Below, piece after piece: positions 14,302 through 14,625 of a DNA stretch of 14,625 nt; within the stretch, counting starts at the first letter, position 1, and every line of letters begins with the position of its first letter. Source of the DNA: Chloroflexota bacterium. GTDB taxonomy: Bacteria; Chloroflexota; Dehalococcoidia; UBA1151; UBA1328. The position numbers and the translations under genes are program-made. The DNA is taken from the NCBI GenBank assembly GCA_002687335.1, contig NYZY01000070.1, positions 1-14,625 on the forward strand, written 5' to 3'. Below the pieces are notes generated by a model. That model did no database searches, was not told the DNA's origin, and worked only from the letters and a program-made list of their open reading frames with translations.

Positions 14302-14625
14302 CTATTTTTCTTCTTGGGAATGAATGGGATCTATATTTGATCGAGATGATTTGCGACCACGCAACGGAACCTCACGTATAAACGCCGTAGCAACTACAGC
14401 GAGAAGCACAAAAATAAAACATAACAAGAAGACATCACCTACTGCACCTGCCAACGATTCCCGTATCGAGCCGACTACTTGTGCGCCAATAAGTGCTCCC
14501 GATTCACCAGAAGCAGCAAACGCGTTCGTCAGATTATCTGAGGCCTCAGGGCTAAGTAGAGCATTTGGATTCCCTGTAATCTGATCAAGTAACTGAGGCG
14601 GAACATATTCGGATGCCTCACTGGG
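14302..14625 (-). CDS. DHA2-family MFS permease, C-terminal end (rest outside window)
   Basis: On the minus strand a frame runs from the window edge to the TAG at 14304-14302, giving 107 residues. The end contains one last membrane segment with the pattern AGAVGDVFLLCFIFVLLAVVA (approximate positions 59-79 of the visible part) followed by the typical short loop AFIREVPLRGRK. The [LF]-x-x-[ED]-[VI]-P-L-R end is characteristic of the last segment of 14-TM EmrB/QacA (DHA2) exporters. A hydrophilic tail of 15-20 residues closes the protein. The preceding soluble-looking stretch (about 45 residues: PQLLDQITGNPNALLSPE and onward) would be the long loop before the last segment. It is convergent with the pterin genes, 40 nt from folB. 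Confidence 0.8.
   Translation of the reverse strand, partial: PSEASEYVPPQLLDQITGNPNALLSPEASDNLTNAFAASGESGALIGAQVVGSIRESLAGAVGDVFLLCFIFVLLAVVATAFIREVPLRGRKSSRSNIDPIHSQEEK

Noticed and set aside
14324..14584. Open frame on the + strand at the right end
   Set aside because: It has no family features and lies antisense to the clear DHA2 permease end, which has a membrane segment and the EVPLR motif.

Overview
The window holds 13 complete protein-coding genes on the + strand and two genes cut by the window edges: an M16 peptidase at the left and a minus-strand MFS permease at the right. There are no tRNAs, rRNAs, CRISPR arrays or insertion sequences that I can see. No gene-free stretch exceeds 300 bases; the longest is 5747-5951 (205 nt), described under the promoter and palindrome entries. 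Base composition is moderate (roughly 45-50% GC by eye). Five of the 13 complete genes appear to start with TTG or GTG. A free-living, probably aerobic bacterium fits the gene content: acyl-CoA dehydrogenases, a molybdenum hydroxylase of the xanthine dehydrogenase/CO dehydrogenase superfamily with duplicated catalytic subunits, and exporters. The mix is reminiscent of marine Chloroflexota (SAR202-like), but that is only a guess; a phylogeny of the enzymes would be needed.

Left region (1-5746): the end of an M16 zinc peptidase; a small XRE-type regulator with a long unstructured tail; a stand-alone Lrp/AsnC ligand-binding (RAM) domain; two adjacent, probably co-translated acyl-CoA dehydrogenase subunits whose conserved motifs look complementary (suggesting a heteromer); a Hint-type HIT protein; and a 12-TM MFS exporter.

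Middle region (5747-12357): a candidate promoter with palindromes at 5795-5858 precedes a molybdenum-hydroxylase cluster: FAD subunit, [2Fe-2S] subunit, then two full-length paralogous molybdopterin-binding subunits, and finally a MoaD/ThiS-like sulfur-carrier protein ending in Gly-Gly. Strong inverted repeats separate the FeS gene from the first large subunit (9-bp stem) and the two large subunits from each other (perfect 15-bp stem), which suggests control of subunit ratios or separate expression of the second paralogue. Both large subunits keep the cofactor-binding Gly loop and the catalytic Glu, and both carry the active-site loop YRAPGSPQ rather than the CO dehydrogenase Cys loop, so the substrate is an unknown organic compound rather than CO.

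Right region (12358-14261): GTP cyclohydrolase I, a pteridine-reductase-like SDR (Asp in place of the usual catalytic Ser) and a dihydroneopterin aldolase/epimerase form a compact pterin module able in principle to make tetrahydrofolate precursors or a tetrahydromonapterin-like reduced pterin. It faces a convergent DHA2-family MFS permease.

The most noteworthy features are the doubled catalytic subunit with one set of electron-transfer subunits, the hairpins between them, the split-motif acyl-CoA dehydrogenase pair, and the FolE / PTR1-like / FolB trio directly downstream of a molybdoenzyme cluster.
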